Shown one piece after another: positions 37,837 to 48,588 of a DNA stretch of 64,000 nt. The translations under genes and the position numbers were made by a program. The notes under the pieces are model-generated. The model saw nothing but the letters and a program-made list of their open reading frames with translations. It did no database searches and was not told where the DNA came from. Numbering within the stretch: position 1 is the stretch's first letter; each line of letters opens with the position of its first letter. Source of the DNA: an uncultured Duodenibacillus sp. (GTDB lineage: Bacteria; Pseudomonadota; Gammaproteobacteria; Burkholderiales; Burkholderiaceae_F); NCBI GenBank assembly GCA_944390745.1, contig CALXQK010000004.1:62001-126000 (forward strand), written 5' to 3'.

Positions 37837-38789
37837 CAGACAACAGCCGAAAGCCGCCAGAGAGAGGGGCGCGCAAGTTTGCGCGGCTTCCGATTGCCGT
37901 CGACCGCAGCGCTCCCAGGCTTTCCAAGCCTGACTGGCTGCGGGTGCGCGCCCGCACCCATGACGAGGCGTCGCGGCGCGTGACGCAGATTCTCTCGGAA
38001 AACCGTCTTTCCACCATCTGCCGCGAGGCGGCCTGTCCCAACATCGGCGAGTGCTTCTCGCACGGAACGGCCGCCTTTCTCATCATGGGCTCGGTGTGCA
38101 CGCGCCGCTGTCCGTTCTGCGACGTGGCCCACGGCAGACCCGAGCCGCTCGACGCCCAGGAGCCCTTGCGCCTGGCAAATGCCGTGCGGGCCATGGAGCT
38201 CAGCCACGTCGTCATCACGAGCGTGGATCGCGACGATCTGCTCGACGGAGGTGCCGGACACTACGCAGCCGTCATCGCCGCCCTGAGAGCAGCGGTTGCG
38301 GGCATCTCCGTGGAAATTCTCGTGCCGGACTTCAGGGGAAGGCTGCAAAAGGCGCTCGACATTCTCGGACGCGAGCCGCCGGACGTCTTCAACCACAATC
38401 TCGAGACCGTCCCCTCGCTCTACCGCAGCGCCCGTCCCGGAGCCGACTACCGCAACTCGCTCGCCGTGCTGTCCGGATTCAAGTCGCTGCACCCGGATGT
38501 CCCGACCAAGAGCGGTCTGATGCTTGGGCTTGGAGAAACGGACGACGAGGTGACGGCGGTGCTTTCCGACCTGCTGGAGGCGGGAACGGACATCGTCACC
38601 ATCGGACAATATCTGGCGCCCTCGAGCGCGCATCTGCCGGTACGCCGCTACGTGCATCCGGAGGAGTTTGAGCGCTGGCGGGAAAAAGCCGTTGCCATGG
38701 GCTTTAAAACGGCCTTCACGGGCGTCTTCGTGCGCTCGAGCTACCACGCAGGGGAAGTCGCCCGAAGCACGTCTCACGGCGCGAAATAA
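37827..38789 (+). CDS. lipA: Lipoyl synthase
   Basis: LipA inserts sulfur into octanoylated lipoyl domains using radical SAM chemistry. Auxiliary-cluster cysteines are Cys65, Cys70 and Cys76 in CREAACPNIGEC; radical-SAM cysteines are Cys91, Cys95 and Cys98 in CTRRCPFCDV; and the C-terminal serine in VRSSYHAGE binds the auxiliary cluster. Length 320, as expected. The start ATG overlaps the last codons of menA, implying translational coupling. Confidence 0.96.
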   Translation: MAVADNSRKPPERGARKFARLPIAVDRSAPRLSKPDWLRVRARTHDEASRRVTQILSENRLSTICREAACPNIGECFSHGTAAFLIMGSVCTRRCPFCDVAHGRPEPLDAQEPLRLANAVRAMELSHVVITSVDRDDLLDGGAGHYAAVIAALRAAVAGISVEILVPDFRGRLQKALDILGREPPDVFNHNLETVPSLYRSARPGADYRNSLAVLSGFKSLHPDVPTKSGLMLGLGETDDEVTAVLSDLLEAGTDIVTIGQYLAPSSAHLPVRRYVHPEEFERWREKAVAMGFKTAFTGVFVRSSYHAGEVARSTSHGAK

Positions 38790-38837
38790 GGGGAAAAAGG
38801 AGCAGGCCCCCTCCCTTCCCTGCGCCTTTCAAGAGAA

Positions 38838-39548
38838 TCAGTACACCTGCTGCGGCTCAACCATCTCGCCCTGTGCACCCTGTCCGGACGTCTGGGACGC
38901 CTCGTTTTCGCGCTGGATGTCACGCATGCGCTGGGCAATGCGCTCGGCGCTCATGATGTCGCAGACGCTGATGACGCGCGCCACGCCCGAGGTGGTTGCA
39001 GCCACATTGAGCGCCCGGGCGTTTTCCTCGGGCGTCACAATGCCCATGAGATAGACGATGTCGCGGTCGACCACCACCTTCATCTGGCTGAGGTAGACGT
39101 TCTCATTGCCGACCATGCGCGAGCGAACCTTTGTGGCCAGCGAAGAGTCCCCCATGCGCTGCATGAGGCCCGCGTTCTCCATCACGGCAAGCTCATTGAC
39201 GACCGAGGCCACGTCCAGGCTGCGTTCGGCGGTTTCCCCGGCAATCCGGCGTCCCTGCTCGGTGGCGATTTCCCCGGTCAGGAGGATCTTTCCGTTGTAG
39301 GCGGTGACGGTGATGTGCGAATCAATGTCCCTGCCGAGCGCCTGGGAGATTTCCCAGGACACGCGCTTTTCAAGCACATTGTCGTTGACGATGGCGCCGG
39401 CCGAGCGCCGGTCGGTGATGGTAGAGACGGTGGCGCCGGCCGTCACCGCCGCACCGCCGACGATGAGCGGCGCGCAGCCGCTTGCGGTCAGAATCGAAGC
39501 GGCGGCAAGCACCGACATCGCCATCGCGGCAAAACCCTGTTTGTTCAT
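38838..39548 (-). CDS. Dual-BON-domain lipoprotein (DolP/YraP-like)
   Basis: An outer-membrane or periplasmic lipoprotein of 236 residues: signal peptide with lipobox TASGC (Cys25) and two BON domains (about residues 60-130 and 135-205; typical segments HITVTAYNGKILLTGEI and KVVVDRDIVYLMGIVTPEE). DolP in E. coli binds anionic phospholipid at the division site and supports envelope integrity. A glutamine-rich C-terminal tail follows. It converges on lipA and stands alone. Confidence 0.88.
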   Translation of the reverse strand: MNKQGFAAMAMSVLAAASILTASGCAPLIVGGAAVTAGATVSTITDRRSAGAIVNDNVLEKRVSWEISQALGRDIDSHITVTAYNGKILLTGEIATEQGRRIAGETAERSLDVASVVNELAVMENAGLMQRMGDSSLATKVRSRMVGNENVYLSQMKVVVDRDIVYLMGIVTPEENARALNVAATTSGVARVISVCDIMSAERIAQRMRDIQRENEASQTSGQGAQGEMVEPQQVY

Positions 39549-39654
39549 GATTTTCCGGCTCGCGCTCCGGACTCAATGACGCCCGGACGCCCTGCCGCCT
39601 CCTTCATTGAAAAAACCTTGTACATTTCGTGCCCGGCGTGCGCTCAAGGTGATC

Positions 39655-40443
39655 CTACTGCCCAACGTCGAGGTCGAGCCGGTCGAAAACCTTCTCCTCG
39701 CGCATCATGGGAACCATTCTCTCGTGCAGCTGCACGAAGGGCCGCATCCATTGCCAGTAGGAAAGAAGCCTGTCGCTGCGCATGTTGAAGACTCCCTTTT
39801 CCCACCGCAGAACATCCTCCGCGAGCCACTTCTTGATCGTCCTTCCAATGGCGCCGTGCTCCGTTCCCAGCATGGCCCTGACGAGTTTACGCGATGGAAG
39901 CACCTTCAAAGTCACCCAGCGGCTGCGGGCGGCAATCTTTTCCATGTCCTCTCCGCCGCCGGCGGCAAGCAGCGAGACGAGAAAAACCCCCAGACGCTGC
40001 TCGGGGTCGGCCGCCTGGCTCAGCATCAGCGCCAGGCGCTCGCTCATGGCGTGCCGGATGGCATAGGCTGAAAGCTCCTGGTTGAGCCGTTCATCAACCT
40101 CCGAGAGCCGAAGCAGAATCTCAGGAATGAGCGTCAGCACCTCGCAGTGCGTCGCCGCCCAATATCTGCGAGTAAGGTTGTCGAGGGAGTCGACGGCGCC
40201 CGAGGACGGCCCCAGACTGCCGGGACCTGACAAAGAGAGCATGAGAAGGCGGCTGCCCTCCGGATTGATCACGCCCTGCGCGAGAAACCCCTCCTGCACA
40301 AAGACAAGCCGCTTGAAAAAGCTCGCGGCCCCCAGCGTCTGTCCGCGCTCAAGAACCACGCGACGTCCCAGACTCTGGATCACGCGGCAGACCGCCGGAG
40401 AGAGCCGGGGGGAAAACCAGGGCAGCAGCTCGGAAGGGGTCAT
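39655..40443 (-). CDS. Crp/Fnr-like transcriptional regulator
   Basis: A 262-residue protein with a cyclic-nucleotide-binding-type N-terminal domain (SLGRRVVLERGQTLG, FVQEGFLAQGVINPEGSRLLMLSLSGPGSLG), a long dimer helix (VDERLNQELSAYAIRHAMSERLALML) and a C-terminal part that fits a winged helix (SRKLVRAMLGTEHGAIGRTIKKWLAEDVL). The FNR-type N-terminal cysteines are absent, and the helix-turn-helix is weakly conserved, so both ligand and targets are unknown. It lies immediately beside the AT-rich candidate origin region, which forms its upstream region. Confidence 0.68.
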   Translation of the reverse strand: MTPSELLPWFSPRLSPAVCRVIQSLGRRVVLERGQTLGAASFFKRLVFVQEGFLAQGVINPEGSRLLMLSLSGPGSLGPSSGAVDSLDNLTRRYWAATHCEVLTLIPEILLRLSEVDERLNQELSAYAIRHAMSERLALMLSQAADPEQRLGVFLVSLLAAGGGEDMEKIAARSRWVTLKVLPSRKLVRAMLGTEHGAIGRTIKKWLAEDVLRWEKGVFNMRSDRLLSYWQWMRPFVQLHERMVPMMREEKVFDRLDLDVGQ

Positions 40444-40561
40444 TGATCAAAAACGGATGTAAGACGATGCAGATGCGGGCATTTTAATCGTCACGGACTG
40501 ACTCTTGAGAACGGTGCGGAAAACTGTCAGACACCGCGTGTAGAGGCGCCGCAGGAGGCAC

Positions 40562-40570
40562 TGTGAATAA
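40562..40570 (-). promoter_or_regulatory. DnaA box (exact TTATNCACA)
   Basis: Plus strand TGTGAATAA, that is TTATTCACA on the minus strand, an exact match to the DnaA consensus. It is 130 bases from the AT-rich core. Confidence 0.6.
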
Positions 40571-40642
40571 CTTTATGGAAAACCCCGCAAAAAGACGCCT
40601 CAATTTGTGGACAGCCGTTTTCGCCGAACTTTACCCCCAAAG

Positions 40643-40651
40643 TTATTCACC
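40643..40651 (+). promoter_or_regulatory. DnaA-box-like site (one mismatch)
   Basis: TTATTCACC, differing from TTATNCACA at the last base. It lies between the exact box and the AT-rich core. Confidence 0.45.
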
Positions 40652-41144
40652 TCCATCAACAGGCCGTCCACAGCAAACCTCAGATCTTCTCCAGAGGTTT
40701 TTCAACAAGTTAATACGTTGATTTCATTTGAAAAAATATTGATATCAACAGAGTTTCCCACATCTACTATCTACACAATCTACATAAAAATTTTATCTTT
40801 TGATAAAAGTCGGCAAAGAGAAATTCCTCAAATCAGCCCCTTCCGGAACGCACGTTTTCAAGGCTGTAAAAGCGACGCAAGGCAAAGGATCCAAAGCTTG
40901 TCTTGCGTTCGCAGGGCGCCCTGGAAACAACAATCCAGTCCTTTTTTTTGAAAAGCCCTGAAGCTTCAAAGGCTGGCGGTGCGCTTCAAAGATGCATTGA
41001 AGGACGCAGAAAGAGCAGCAGCAAGAGAGCGTAAGGCGCTTCATAGCTGCTTTTTCATCAATGCGGGACGCAAGAAAAAAAGGAGACAAGGCCGGGGGGA
41101 AGGTCGTCAAGCCTGGACGCTGCGGGCCCCGAAGCAGGAGAGCT

Positions 41145-43190
41145 TCAGATTTCGAGCGCCTTTTCGATGGCTTCGTGTGCGGCGTCGTAAATGGAGATGT
41201 AGCCCGACTCTGCAGCAGCGGCTCCAAGCGTCAGCACGTTGCGTCCGGCAATGGAAAGCCGTGCGGCCAGATCGGTGTTGGGGACGGCGCCGCAGCAGAC
41301 CACCACATGGTCAACGCGCACGGCGTAGCGGTTTTCATGTCGATCGCCCCAGCTGGCGCGCAGCGAGAAGTTGTCGATGGACTCAATGTTGACATCGCGC
41401 AGCGTTTGCGCTCCGCGCATCAGGAGCCATTGCAGCTCCCAGCGGCTCGGCGTGTCCTGCAGCAGCCTTTGAATCTGTCCGCGCTCGGTCTCCACCAGAT
41501 AAACCTGGCGCAGCGGCGGTTCGATTTCGGGGACCACGCCCAGAACGCCCCCCTTGTGGCTGCGAAAGTCTCCAATGCCCCAGGCGCTGCGCCATTGCTC
41601 GGCCGTGAGCTCCGACTCCTCGCGCTGCTCGAGAAGATAGCGGCAGACATTGACGGAGATGGGGTTGACGCCCAGAACCGCCACGCGGTTTCCAACCGGG
41701 GCATTCTCTCCGAGAAGCTCTTCGTATGTCACGACGTTGGAGGAGTCGATGCCTGGAAAATCAGGGATCTCCGGATCAGAACCCGTGCTGATAATGAAGA
41801 GTTCGGTGTCTTTTAACGACAAAAGATTGGAAATTCTTTCTTTTGCCTTTAAATTGATCTCAACTCCGAGCGAAGTTAGCTCATTTTGCAGCTGATCAAT
41901 TAAAGTTCTGATTTTCGAGCTCTGTCTTATTTTTCCTACAAAATAAAGAGAGCCGCCCAAAAAATCGTGTTCCTCGAACAAGCGGACGCAATGGCCGCGG
42001 CGTGCGGCGACGACGGCAAAAAGCATGCCGCTCAGTCCGCCGCCGATGACGGCGATGGTGCGTTTTTTCTCCGCAGGGACGAAGACCCTGGGAAAGGCGT
42101 TGAATGAAAATGGGGAGCTCAGGGAAAACAGAAGGTGCTCCCGCGACAGGTCGTCAGTGCGGGCGCACTCAGGATGTTCAATCCAGGGGCGGATGGTCTC
42201 CTGCCCCATGGTGAGGGACTTGCGGATGAAGTGCTCGTCGGCAACGAGCTGCCGGGAAAGTGCGCAGACCATGTTTGCGCTGCCTTCAAGCGCAGCGTCG
42301 GCATCCTCAATCCTGCCGCGGTCGGCGTTGTAGATCACGGCAAGCGTCGTGTTCTCCGCCAGAAGCCTGCATTCCGGCAGCCAGACGTTCTTCGGGATGG
42401 GGTGCAGATAAGTTGGGATGCGGTTTTCAAAGCCGCCGAACTCCGGGCGCAGGTAGTCGGTTCCAGCGATGCGCAGCATCTGCGTAAACCGCAGCATTTC
42501 AGCCCAGTCGGCGCCGTGGGGCGAGAGTTCGACGAGGTTGAAGTGCACGCCGATGATGAAGTCCTCTCCGGCAGCCTTGCGAATTCCCCGGACGATGTCA
42601 AGCACGAACTTGAAGCGCGCCAGCTGCGTGGCGCCCCAGGCGTCGCGCCTGTGGTTGATCGCCGGGCTCAGGAAGGCGGCCGCAAGCGAGTGATCCGCGG
42701 CATGAATCTCCACGCCGTCGTAGCCCGACTGCTGTGCGAGCCGCGCCGTCTTGATGAAGCTGTCGATGATGCGCCGGATCAGAAAGTTGGGCATGCGCCA
42801 GCAGGAGGCCCTCTCGCGCTGTCTGATCGAGCTGCTCGACCAGCGCGGCCAGCTGCGGGCCGCGGGGCCCGCATGCTCGAGCTGCAAGACGGCCTGGCAG
42901 CCTTTTTCCCGCAGCAGGCCCGTGAGCTGACGGTGCCGGGGAACATCGAGCTCCTCGTCAAAGGCGCGCCAGTTTCTGCCCGGGGCGCCGCTGTTGTGCA
43001 CCAAGCCCGCACAGACGGTGACCATGCTGACGCCGTCATCGGCAAGCCGCGCATAGAAGCGCGTCAGCTCCGCAAGGCTGGCATTGAATTCGAGCCCTGT
43101 GAAGATTGGCGCTGCCGTGATGCGGTTTTTCAGGTGCAGTCTTCCGCAGTCAAGGGCGGCCGAAAGATGGTCAAAGGTTGGAGTGGTCAT
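41145..43190 (-). CDS. FadH-like (2,4-dienoyl-CoA reductase family) protein without canonical active-site and Fe-S residues
   Basis: A 681-residue protein that follows FadH/old-yellow-enzyme architecture from end to end: FMN barrel (about 1-330), a linker, then an FAD domain (TIAVIGGGLSGMLFAVVAARRG near 378-397) and an NADPH domain (APVGNRVAVLGVNPISVNV), ending in KALEI like E. coli FadH LALEI. By my alignment from memory, catalytic Tyr166 corresponds to Ser168 (ADHSLAAAF), His252 to Phe254 (GGFENRIPT), and the 4Fe-4S motif CIGCNQAC to WIEHPECA (residues 336-343), so the cluster ligands are missing. The reading frame is intact. It is likely an electron-transfer or binding protein with altered chemistry. 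The ATG at 43190 gives the family start; the frame extends further upstream. Confidence 0.78.
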   Translation of the reverse strand: MTTPTFDHLSAALDCGRLHLKNRITAAPIFTGLEFNASLAELTRFYARLADDGVSMVTVCAGLVHNSGAPGRNWRAFDEELDVPRHRQLTGLLREKGCQAVLQLEHAGPAARSWPRWSSSSIRQRERASCWRMPNFLIRRIIDSFIKTARLAQQSGYDGVEIHAADHSLAAAFLSPAINHRRDAWGATQLARFKFVLDIVRGIRKAAGEDFIIGVHFNLVELSPHGADWAEMLRFTQMLRIAGTDYLRPEFGGFENRIPTYLHPIPKNVWLPECRLLAENTTLAVIYNADRGRIEDADAALEGSANMVCALSRQLVADEHFIRKSLTMGQETIRPWIEHPECARTDDLSREHLLFSLSSPFSFNAFPRVFVPAEKKRTIAVIGGGLSGMLFAVVAARRGHCVRLFEEHDFLGGSLYFVGKIRQSSKIRTLIDQLQNELTSLGVEINLKAKERISNLLSLKDTELFIISTGSDPEIPDFPGIDSSNVVTYEELLGENAPVGNRVAVLGVNPISVNVCRYLLEQREESELTAEQWRSAWGIGDFRSHKGGVLGVVPEIEPPLRQVYLVETERGQIQRLLQDTPSRWELQWLLMRGAQTLRDVNIESIDNFSLRASWGDRHENRYAVRVDHVVVCCGAVPNTDLAARLSIAGRNVLTLGAAAAESGYISIYDAAHEAIEKALEI

Positions 43191-43362
43191 AGCGGCCCTG
43201 CCATGGAGCACAGGCGCTCCGAGCCCGGCTGTCCGGGCCGGCAATGGGGAAAGGTCCGGGGCGATTTTACCATCGGCTGTCAGGAGGCCCTCCGTTGTTT
43301 TTGAAGGCCTTTTTCAGGGCTCAAGACGCGTCCCTTCCGGTCAGGCCGCCAGCTGGTGCCGC

Positions 43363-44325
43363 TCACTCTTCGCTCTTGGGCGCGGGCTGCAGGTTGTTGA
43401 CCCCGAAGGGAACGAGCACGCTCGGGATGACCGTGGCGGTTTGCTCAAGATGCGAAAGCTGGTCGTCAAAGAAAATGTGCGGGCGCATCACGTTGAGTAC
43501 GCGGCTCTTGGAGAGGCCGTCCATCAGGAAGAGCTCGGCGGCGCGCATGCCGAGCGACTTCAGGGTCGTGATGAGGCGCTCTTCGCTCGGAGCGCCGCGG
43601 GCGGTGACGATCGAGACCCGGATTGCGGGCTTGTAGTAGGGATCGTTCTCCCCGCGTCTGGCGTCGAGCTCCTGAAACTGCGCGAGCTTTCGAAAGAGCT
43701 TGCTCAGCGGGCCGGGGCTGTGCGGCGTTTCCTTCTTGTCGGTTTCATGGCGCTCAAATCCAGCCAGACCGTCCTTTTGGTACTCGCGCTCGGCCTCGTC
43801 GTCGATGATGACCCCGTCAAAGTCAAAGGCAATGCGCAGCTCCGCGTCGTCGTCCTCCCCGCCCTCCTGATGGATGCGGCTGACATCCACCGGAAGCACC
43901 AGTCCGGCCGGATGCCGGCGGCTGATGGCGCGCATCACGTTTTCCTTGTTGGCGCTCAGAAACAGCGAGGCGTCGAAGGCCTCGATGTAGGGAAAGGTGG
44001 ACTGCCCCGAGGTGAAGGCGCCGGCCTTGATCGGAAGGTTGTAGTAGCGGCACGAGGAGAAGAAGCGCTGGCCTGTTTCGGGGGAGTTGCGGCTGAGGAC
44101 AACCACGCGAAAGGGCTCATCCGAGGGAAAGAGCTTGTTGAGTCCGAGCAGCCGCTTGATGAAGGGAAAGGCGACGCCCGGCGCGAGCGGCTTGTTGCGG
44201 TTGTCGATCTGGTAGCGCCGGTAGGCGGCAATTCCCTCGGTTTCGAAAATCCGGTGTTCGTCCTCAAGGTCAAACAGCGCGCGGGAGCTGACGGCGACGA
44301 CAAGCTGATGGTCTGTTGTTTTCAT
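43363..44325 (-). CDS. 5'-nucleotidase
   Basis: A 320-residue cytosolic 5'-nucleotidase of the bacterial cN-I-like family, hydrolysing nucleoside monophosphates. The N-terminus LVVAVSSRALFDLEDEHRIFE followed by VVLSRNSPETGQRFFSS and IAFDFDGVIIDDEAE (HAD-like nucleophile region) are diagnostic, together with VSIVTARGAPSEERLI and FFDDQLSHLE. It lies between the FadH-like gene and gyrB, all on the minus strand. Confidence 0.88.
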   Translation of the reverse strand: MKTTDHQLVVAVSSRALFDLEDEHRIFETEGIAAYRRYQIDNRNKPLAPGVAFPFIKRLLGLNKLFPSDEPFRVVVLSRNSPETGQRFFSSCRYYNLPIKAGAFTSGQSTFPYIEAFDASLFLSANKENVMRAISRRHPAGLVLPVDVSRIHQEGGEDDDAELRIAFDFDGVIIDDEAEREYQKDGLAGFERHETDKKETPHSPGPLSKLFRKLAQFQELDARRGENDPYYKPAIRVSIVTARGAPSEERLITTLKSLGMRAAELFLMDGLSKSRVLNVMRPHIFFDDQLSHLEQTATVIPSVLVPFGVNNLQPAPKSEE

Positions 44326-44515
44326 CGGTTGATGGGCGCCGGGGCGCGCCCGAAAGTCATTCGAAGCAAGAGCCGGTGCCGCAAGAGCAGGGGCGGCGGC
44401 TCGGCCGCCCGGCGGTCCACATGCTGATCATACCTTTCGCAGACCGGCCGCGAGAAGTCTCCAGGGGCATTCTTCAGGCGAAAGAGGGGGCCTCCAGGAT
44501 TGCGCGGGCGCGCAT

Positions 44516-44552
44516 GAAAAAGGCCCGGCGGGCATGAAGGTCCCGCCGGGCC
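44516..44552 (-). terminator. Intrinsic terminator after gyrB
   Basis: A perfect 11-base stem (GGCCCGGCGGG at 44522-44532, CCCGCCGGGCC at 44542-44552) with a 9-base loop; on the minus strand it is followed by five U residues (A-run 44517-44521). It is placed 25 bases after the gyrB stop. Confidence 0.92.
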
Positions 44553-44576
44553 GAGAAAGCGCGGGGAAATGTGCGG

Positions 44577-47234
<2,658 letters not shown>

Positions 47235-47238
47235 TCAG

Positions 47239-47277
47239 GCGCCAATGCAGCGCCGTTTCCGGCGGTCGCATTGGCGC
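47239..47277 (-). other. Extended hairpin between dnaN and gyrB
   Basis: A perfect 10-base stem (GCGCCAATGC at 47239-47248, GCATTGGCGC at 47268-47277) whose loop itself contains CGCCG/CGGCG. On the minus strand it is followed by ACTTTTG, only four U residues. It may attenuate read-through from dnaN into gyrB. Confidence 0.5.
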
Positions 47278-47340
47278 TTGCGGCGGGCTTTCTGCGGCCG
47301 CTTCCGGCGGTGCGAGCCGCTTTTTTTGCCGAGTCCCGGC

Positions 47341-48456
47341 CTAGATGCGCATCGGCATGAGGACGTAGCGGAACTGCTCGCTTTCGGGCATTGTGAGCAG
47401 CGTGGCGCCCTGGTTGCTGGCAAAGGCAAAGCGCACTTCCGTGTTCTTGAGATTGCCGAGAACGTCGAGAAGGTAGACGACGTTGAAGCCCAGGTCGAGC
47501 TCGTCGCCCTCGTAGTTGATGGAGATCTCCTCGTCTGCCTCCTCCATCTCCGAGTTTGCGCTCTGGATCTTGAGCGTGCCCGGGGAGATGAGCCAGCGCA
47601 GCCCCTTGAACTTCTCGTTGGCGAGAATGGCCGCGCGCTTCAGGGCGCCGATGAGCTCCTCGCGGTTGACAAGGAAGATCTTGTCGTTGTTCTGCGGAAT
47701 GACGCGGTTGTAGTCGGGGTACTTGCCGTCGACGAGCTTGGACAGGAACTCAATGTTGCCGAAGCTGAAGCGCGCCTGCATCTTGTTGATTTCAAGCTTG
47801 ACGGGGTCGTCGGTGTCGGGCAACAGCTTCATGAGCTGGTGCACGGTCTTGCGCGGCAGGATGGAGTCCACGGACTGCTGCAGATCGGCGCCGACGTCGA
47901 CCTGCGCGTCGCAGCACGCCAGACGGTGCCCGTCAGTGGCCACGGTGCGCACAAGCCCCTTTTCAATCGTCAGCAGCATGCCGTTGAGGTAGTAGCGGAT
48001 GTCCTGCTGGGCCATGGCAAAGTGCACCATCTGCATGAGGTGCTTGAGCACGTTGGCCGGCAGCGTGAAGGTGTGCTCAATCTCGGCCACGGGCAGCACC
48101 GGGTACTCATCGGCAGCCATCTGCGAGAGGGTGAAGCGCGAGTTGTTGGCGCGCAGCACCACCTTGCGTCCCTCGGTGAGCATGGACACCTCGGTGCCGG
48201 CGCTCGGCAGGGCCGTCAGCAGCGCAATGAGCTTGGCGGCCGGAACCGTCACGGTGACGGGCTCGGATCCCAGGCCGATCTGCGCGCTCGTGCGAATCTG
48301 GATTTCCAGGTCGGTTGTGGTGAAGGTGACTTCGCTACCGTTTGCATTGACCAGAATATTGGACAGAATCGGAAGCGTCTGGCGTCCCTCGACGATGCCT
48401 CCAACAATCTGCAGAGGCTTCAGAAGCGCTTCTCGCGTGGATTGGATGAACTGCAT
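47341..48456 (-). CDS. dnaN: DNA polymerase III beta sliding clamp
   Basis: The clamp holds DNA polymerase III on DNA. The 371-residue protein starts MQFIQSTREALLKPLQIVGGIVEGRQTLPILSN, with the three-fold repeat of the clamp domain, EYPVLP in the centre and the C-terminal YVLMPMRI that forms part of the binding pocket. It lies 132 bases downstream of dnaA and 199 upstream of gyrB. Confidence 0.97.
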   Translation of the reverse strand: MQFIQSTREALLKPLQIVGGIVEGRQTLPILSNILVNANGSEVTFTTTDLEIQIRTSAQIGLGSEPVTVTVPAAKLIALLTALPSAGTEVSMLTEGRKVVLRANNSRFTLSQMAADEYPVLPVAEIEHTFTLPANVLKHLMQMVHFAMAQQDIRYYLNGMLLTIEKGLVRTVATDGHRLACCDAQVDVGADLQQSVDSILPRKTVHQLMKLLPDTDDPVKLEINKMQARFSFGNIEFLSKLVDGKYPDYNRVIPQNNDKIFLVNREELIGALKRAAILANEKFKGLRWLISPGTLKIQSANSEMEEADEEISINYEGDELDLGFNVVYLLDVLGNLKNTEVRFAFASNQGATLLTMPESEQFRYVLMPMRI

Positions 48457-48588
48457 GAAATCAACCTTTGTCTAAACGAAATTTTGAAGCCGGAGAAAGT
48501 ACGCGGCCGTTCATGGATTCTAAAGAAAGCAACGCGTCCGTGCGCATTTTGTGCGCGCGAAAAATAGGGCGTGAAGCGTTGATTTCCC

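Larger units (their letters stand above)
40444..41144. other. AT-rich gene-free region with DnaA-box-like sites: oriC candidate A
   Basis: 701 bases without a supportable gene. A stretch from about 40696 to 40810 is extremely AT-rich compared with its GC-rich surroundings and looks like a DNA-unwinding element. Just before it are one exact TTATNCACA site on the minus strand (40562-40570), one site with a single mismatch (40643-40651), and several two-mismatch sites (40574-40582, 40606-40614, 40754-40762, 40769-40777). The right part (40840-41144) has no recognisable feature. It doubles as the upstream region of the Crp/Fnr-like gene, so an AT-rich promoter is an alternative reading. Confidence 0.45.

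Noticed and set aside
40607-40951. 114-codon open frame in the AT-rich region
   Set aside because: Biased, low-information translation running across the DnaA-box-like sites and the AT-rich core; no ribosome site.
43190-43315. Longer FadH-like start at 43244
   Set aside because: The 18 extra residues are not family-like; the ATG at 43190 starts at the barrel.
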